Shown one piece after another: positions 4,514 through 7,186 of a stretch of 7,186 nucleotides of DNA; position 1 is the stretch's first letter, and every line of letters starts with the position of its first letter. The stretch covers positions 1-7,186 of the forward strand of contig CAJUOD010000136.1 of the NCBI GenBank assembly GCA_910587875.1, given 5' to 3'. Under the pieces are notes generated by a model. The model had not been told where the DNA came from and ran no database searches. It saw only the letters and a list, made by a program, of their open reading frames with translations. The stretch comes from an uncultured Oscillibacter sp. Its GTDB lineage: Bacteria > Bacillota > Clostridia > Oscillospirales > Oscillospiraceae. The position numbers and the translations under genes are program-made.

Positions 4514-5194
4514 TCAGTGGCAGACGCCCTCACAGAAGCCGTGGGCGTGGCAGTCCCCGCAGTAGGAGACGTTGTTGTGGCTGTGAATCCCCTGGACGGT
4601 GCAGCCCTCCACAGGGCACAGGGCCCGGCAGGTGCCGTCACAGAAGCCGTCCAGGTGGTAATAGCCGCAGCAGCGGACGCCGTTGTGGTCGTGCCGTCCC
4701 TCGATGGTGCAGCCGTCTTTCGTGCACAGGGGGCGGCAGGCTCCGTCACAGAAGCCATTGCAGTGGGCATAGCCGCAGTAGGTCACCCCGTCGTGGACGT
4801 GCCGTCCGTCGATGGGGCAGTTGTACACCGGGCAGAGGGCTTTGCAGTTCCCGTCACAGAAGCCGTTTTCATGGGCGTAGCCGCAGTAGGTCACGCCGTT
4901 GTGGGTGTGCCGCCCGGTCTCGGGGCAGCCCTCCAGGGGGCAGAGCGCCCGGCAGTTGTTGTCACAGACGCCGCTCTCGTGGGGGTATCCGCAGTAGGTG
5001 ACCCCATTGTGGACATGCCGCCCGGCAAGGGTGCAGCCCTCCACCTTGCAGACGGTGACCGTGGGGTTGACGGGCTGGGAGGGACGGACGGGCCGGCCGC
5101 CGTGGCAGCCGCCGCCATGATGGCCGTGGGCGGAGACGGGCAGGGTCAGCAGCGCCAGGGCCAGGGCGCAGAGCAAGAGCTTTTTCAGTCTCAT
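4514..5194 (-). CDS. Secreted protein of five Cys/His-rich 36-residue repeats
   Basis: A 226-residue protein I do not recognise as a named family. Residues 1-22 form a clear Sec signal peptide (MRLKKLLLCALALALL, then VSA before the cut). A His/Gly linker (HGHHGGGCHGG) and a Pro-rich spacer follow. Residues 49-226 are five tandem repeats of 36 residues, the last cut to 34. Each keeps C-x4-C-x5-H-x-H-x5-C-x3-H-x4-C-x3-C, with GRHxHNGVTYCGY and GFCDG as the best-conserved stretches. There are no membrane helices after the signal peptide and no sortase motif, so it should be released or stay loosely at the surface. The 29 Cys and 21 His in the mature chain suggest metal binding or a disulfide-built rod; neither is proven. 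The ATG at 5194 follows a perfect AGGAGGT. The gene is monocistronic and divergent from htrA. Confidence 0.9.
   Translation of the reverse strand: MRLKKLLLCALALALLTLPVSAHGHHGGGCHGGRPVRPSQPVNPTVTVCKVEGCTLAGRHVHNGVTYCGYPHESGVCDNNCRALCPLEGCPETGRHTHNGVTYCGYAHENGFCDGNCKALCPVYNCPIDGRHVHDGVTYCGYAHCNGFCDGACRPLCTKDGCTIEGRHDHNGVRCCGYYHLDGFCDGTCRALCPVEGCTVQGIHSHNNVSYCGDCHAHGFCEGVCH
4517..5050 (-). repeat. Five tandem 108-bp coding repeats
   Basis: Units in coding order are 4943-5050, 4835-4942, 4727-4834, 4619-4726 and 4517-4618 (102 bp, last two codons missing). All are exactly in frame with no indels. The DNA is diverged, with GTCACAGAAGCC-like and CCGCAGTAGG-like blocks recurring on the plus strand. 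This implies old duplication, with selection on the Cys, His and Gly positions. Confidence 0.93.
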
Positions 5195-5217
5195 GGCAGA
5201 AGACCTCCTGAATACAA

Positions 5218-5237
5218 GGATACTATCCATATGATAG
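5218..5237. promoter_or_regulatory. Two overlapping palindromes over the repeat-protein promoter
   Basis: GGATA-C-TATCC (5218-5228) and CTATC-CATAT-GATAG (5223-5237) share the CTATC at 5223-5227. Together they cover the -10 box and the predicted start site, the position where a repressor would act. No regulator gene is nearby in the window. Confidence 0.45.
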
Positions 5238-5259
5238 CACAGCCGCCCCGGTCTGGCAA
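5231..5259 (-). promoter_or_regulatory. Sigma-A-type promoter of the repeat-protein gene
   Basis: On the minus strand TTGCCA (5254-5259), then 17 bases, then TATCAT (5231-5236), each matching consensus at five of six positions, with TG one base before the -10 box. The start near 5224 leaves a leader of about 30 bases that contains AGGAGGT. Confidence 0.75.
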
Positions 5260-5437
5260 GAGCTTCCTGATCCAAAAATCCAATGTTCAAAATTCCTTCA
5301 AACTTCTTTCAGCAAGTTTTAAGTTCTTCCGCCTATACTAAGGCCATCAAGTCGAGGGGGAGCGGCCTCCCGGAGCGGGCGGAGCTCCAAAATTCAAAAA
5401 CCAGACAATCCCAGTTCACACGTTCGACATGAATCCC
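5260..5437. other. Non-coding spacer between the repeat-protein gene and htrA
   Basis: 5265-5340 is AT-rich compared with the rest of the window and holds an inverted pair AAACTT/AAGTTT (5300-5305, 5314-5319). It also has a TATACT (5334-5339) without a good -35. 5341-5400 returns to GC-rich sequence with a small GGGAG-CGGC-CTCCC hairpin (5358-5371). No gene or known RNA class was seen. Confidence 0.5.
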
Positions 5438-5457
5438 TGTTATCTTAGCTTCTAAGA
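5438..5457 (+). promoter_or_regulatory. Possible extended -10 promoter of htrA with a start-site inverted repeat
   Basis: TGT-TATCTT (5438-5446) is an extended -10. The only -35-like box, TTCACA (5415-5420), is 20 bases away, longer than usual. A 6-bp inverted repeat TCTTAG-CTT-CTAAGA (5443-5457) overlaps the -10 and predicted start and could be an operator. The ribosome binding site AAGGAGG follows at 5481-5487. Confidence 0.4.
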
Positions 5458-5494
5458 AAAGAGAAAACGGGATACATAATAAGGAGGAAGCATT

Positions 5495-6883
5495 ATGTAT
5501 AACGACGAGCACAACCTGTACAACTACACCTACCGCAGGGACGGCAGCGAGCTCTCCCACCAGCGGGAGTCCGTCCGCCCCGACGGGCAGACCGGTCCCC
5601 AGGGACCCGAATTAGAGGTGAAGCCTGTGAAGAAAAACCGCCTGGGCCTGAAAATTGTTGTCCTGGCCCTGGTGTGCGCGCTGCTGGGCGGCGCGGCGGG
5701 CGGCGGGGCCGTCTGGGCCGCCACCCGGTACGGCGGGGGCGGGAACGAGAGCGAGATCAGCGTCTCCAGCCGCCCCGTCACCCAGGTGGCCCTCCGCAAC
5801 GTGGATGGAAAAACGGCTATGAGCGACGCGGAGGTCTATGCGGCGAATGTGAACAGCGTGGTGTCCATCCGGACCTCCGCCACCGCCGGGTACAACTTCT
5901 TCGGCCAGCCGGTGCAGTCCGCCTCCGCCGGGTCCGGCTTCGTTTTGAGCAAGGACGGATACATCCTGACCAACTACCACGTGGTAAAGGGCGCGGAAAC
6001 GGTAACCGTCACCACTTACAGCGGAGACGAGTACAACGCCACCTATATCGGGGGAGAAGAGGACTACGACATCGCGGTCATCAAGGTGGAGGCCCAGGAT
6101 CTCCAGCCCGTCACCCTGGGGGACAGCGGAACCCTGAACGTGGGCGACCACGTGCTGGCCATCGGCAACCCCCTGGGCGAGCTGACCTTCTCCATGAGCG
6201 GCGGCATGGTCTCCTGTGTGGACCGGGCCATCAACGTGGACGGAACCCCCTTTAATATGATTCAGACGGACACCTCCATCAACCCCGGAAACTCCGGCGG
6301 ACCCCTGTTCAACCAGTACGGCGAGGTGGTGGGCATCGTCTCCGCCAAATACTCGCAGTCCTCCAGCGGCACCACCGTGGAGGGCCTGGGCTTCGCGATT
6401 CCCATGAACGACGTGTTCTCCATGGTCAAGGACATCATGGCCAACGGGTATGTGTCCAACCGGGCGTACCTGGGCATCACGCCCCAGACCATGACGGAGA
6501 ACTGGGCGGCCCAGTACCACTATGACGTGGACGCCGGAGTCTTCATCACCTACGTGGAGCCGGACAGCGCCGCCGACAAGGCGGGACTGAAAATGGGCGA
6601 TGTGATCACGAAGGTGGACGACACGGACGTCGAGTCCGTGGAGGACCTAAACCTGGCGAAAAAGAAGTACTCCGCCGGGGACACCGCCACCCTGGAGGTC
6701 TACCGCCCCGACGGCACGGTCACCGTGGAGATCACCTGGGGCGCGGCCCCCAAGGAGGACCAGACGGCCCAGCAGCAGGAGACCCAGCAGTACCCCGGAA
6801 ACCGGAACGACAACTCCGGCGGTGGAAACGGCGGATATTACGGCAACCCCTTTGAGGACCTGTTCCGCTATTTCTACGGCTGA
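5495..6883 (+). CDS. htrA: HtrA/DegP-family membrane-anchored serine protease with PDZ domain
   Basis: A 462-residue trypsin-like protease (family S1C) that degrades or holds misfolded proteins outside the membrane. Residues 1-49 are a polar, Tyr-rich cytoplasmic tail. One membrane anchor lies at about 52-77. The protease domain (about 110-315) has the triad His162 (TNYHVV), Asp192 (EDYDIAVIKV) and Ser267 (NPGNSGGP), all intact. One PDZ domain follows (about 323-415; YLGI, then DSAADKAGLKMGDVI). The tail from 416 is rich in Gln, Gly and Asn and ends in aromatic FRYFYG. This is the usual Gram-positive HtrA layout and length. The ATG at 5495 has AAGGAGG seven bases upstream. Two TGA stops follow in tandem. 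It is a single-gene unit; no CssR or CIRCE site was recognised. Confidence 0.95.
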   Translation: MYNDEHNLYNYTYRRDGSELSHQRESVRPDGQTGPQGPELEVKPVKKNRLGLKIVVLALVCALLGGAAGGGAVWAATRYGGGGNESEISVSSRPVTQVALRNVDGKTAMSDAEVYAANVNSVVSIRTSATAGYNFFGQPVQSASAGSGFVLSKDGYILTNYHVVKGAETVTVTTYSGDEYNATYIGGEEDYDIAVIKVEAQDLQPVTLGDSGTLNVGDHVLAIGNPLGELTFSMSGGMVSCVDRAINVDGTPFNMIQTDTSINPGNSGGPLFNQYGEVVGIVSAKYSQSSSGTTVEGLGFAIPMNDVFSMVKDIMANGYVSNRAYLGITPQTMTENWAAQYHYDVDAGVFITYVEPDSAADKAGLKMGDVITKVDDTDVESVEDLNLAKKKYSAGDTATLEVYRPDGTVTVEITWGAAPKEDQTAQQQETQQYPGNRNDNSGGGNGGYYGNPFEDLFRYFYG

Positions 6884-6890
6884 TGAAATA

Positions 6891-6907
6891 GGGACCCAGC
6901 GGGTCCC
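6891..6907 (+). repeat. Hairpin directly after the htrA stop
   Basis: GGGACCC (6891-6897) and GGGTCCC (6901-6907) pair perfectly around a 3-base loop, seven bases past the stop codon. No T-run follows, so it is not an intrinsic terminator; it may protect the 3' end of the mRNA. Confidence 0.45.
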
Positions 6908-7186
6908 GCAGGATCTCTCCTCCCGCGCCCGGAGGCGGCTTCGCGGCAAGAGCTGCGGCAAGGCGAAAAAGCCGCCATGCGGCGGGCGGGGACGGTGCAG
7001 ATAGATGGAAGCAGGGCGGGCTTGCCCGCCGGGATGGTGAAACGCCATATAAAGCCAAAGGACGGGAGGGTCGGATGTCCGGCCCTCCCGTGACGTTTTG
7101 CTCCGCCGTTCCGGCGGGGTGGGAGATTTCAGCCCTTTGGGGGCTGGTCCATTTGCACCCCCCATTTTCTCTTTTCCTTGCCAGAA
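6908..7186. other. Hairpin-rich non-coding region after htrA
   Basis: No convincing gene. Besides the stems at 6891-6907 and 7062-7091 it holds GGCGGG-CTTG-CCCGCC (7015-7030), ATGGTG-AAA-CGCCAT (about 7034-7048, one G-T pair), CCGCCG-TTC-CGGCGG (7103-7117) and CAGCCC-TTTGG-GGGCTG (7130-7146). A pyrimidine-rich stretch (7164-7180) ends the window. Minus-strand reading frames here continue antisense into htrA and look like GC-rich shadows. A structured small RNA is possible but no class was recognised. Confidence 0.45.
7062..7098 (+). terminator. Probable intrinsic terminator downstream of htrA
   Basis: ACGGGAGGG (7062-7070) and CCCTCCCGT (7083-7091) form a 9-bp stem, with extra CGG/CCG pairing inside the loop. 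GACGTTTT follows. It lies about 180 bases past htrA, so it could end the htrA transcript or a separate small RNA. The T-run is short and starts three bases late. Confidence 0.6.

Noticed and set aside
4517..5050. Regular 108-bp repeats considered as a CRISPR-like or intergenic array.
   Set aside because: The repeats are in frame, diverged at the DNA level and conserved at the protein level, with no spacer structure.
5161..5194. Possible lipoprotein lipobox around Cys9 of the repeat protein signal peptide.
   Set aside because: LLLC does not fit the lipobox (small residue needed before Cys) and is too near the N-terminus. A normal signal peptidase I site follows at VSA.
4517..5341. Long plus-strand reading frames opposite the repeat gene (for example 274 codons from 4517).
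   Set aside because: They are antisense to the signal peptide and Cys/His repeats, arise from the GC-rich periodic coding sequence, and have no domain or ribosome binding site.
7031..7080. Fluoride-riboswitch-like string (GATGG, CGCCATA, GGATG) after htrA.
   Set aside because: The 5' GGCG needed for the pseudoknot and the 3' partner of the first helix are missing. No fluoride-related gene is visible.

Overview
The window is GC-rich DNA from what looks like a Gram-positive anaerobe of the class Clostridia, plausibly Oscillospirales/Oscillospiraceae (inference). The support is strong AGGAGG-type ribosome binding sites, sigma-A promoters with TGn extended -10 boxes, an HtrA with one N-terminal anchor and one PDZ domain, and a DUF1540 protein. 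No mobile element, tRNA, rRNA or CRISPR array was seen.

Layout, left to right. (1) 1-392, minus: N-terminal part of a GH13 alpha-amylase-family enzyme, running off the left edge. (2) 393-594: divergent promoter region. (3) 595-1977, plus: MgtE magnesium transporter, closed by a strong terminator. (4) 3144-2045, minus: an apparent two-gene unit, a HAD-IA phosphatase followed by a SnoaL/NTF2-like protein, with a very good promoter at 3179-3207. (5) 3972-3248, minus: two half-size TauE/SafE (TSUP) membrane proteins overlapping by four bases. (6) 4291-4100, minus: a 63-residue DUF1540 Cys-rich protein with a large hairpin in its leader. (7) 5194-4514, minus: a secreted protein made almost entirely of five 36-residue Cys/His repeats, with its own promoter and terminator. 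(8) 5495-6883, plus: a membrane-anchored HtrA/DegP serine protease, transcribed divergently from the repeat protein, followed by a hairpin-rich non-coding tail.

Most of the window is ordinary housekeeping: sugar polymer use, Mg2+ uptake, phosphatase, envelope protease. The unusual part is about 4.0-5.25 kb. It holds two unrelated Cys-rich proteins, a split TSUP transporter and several large perfect inverted repeats. The secreted repeat protein, with about 29 Cys and 21 His in about 204 mature residues and a mature N-terminus predicted to begin His-Gly-His-His, is the best candidate for something undescribed. Metal or thiol chemistry at the cell surface is a reasonable hypothesis but is not shown by the sequence.
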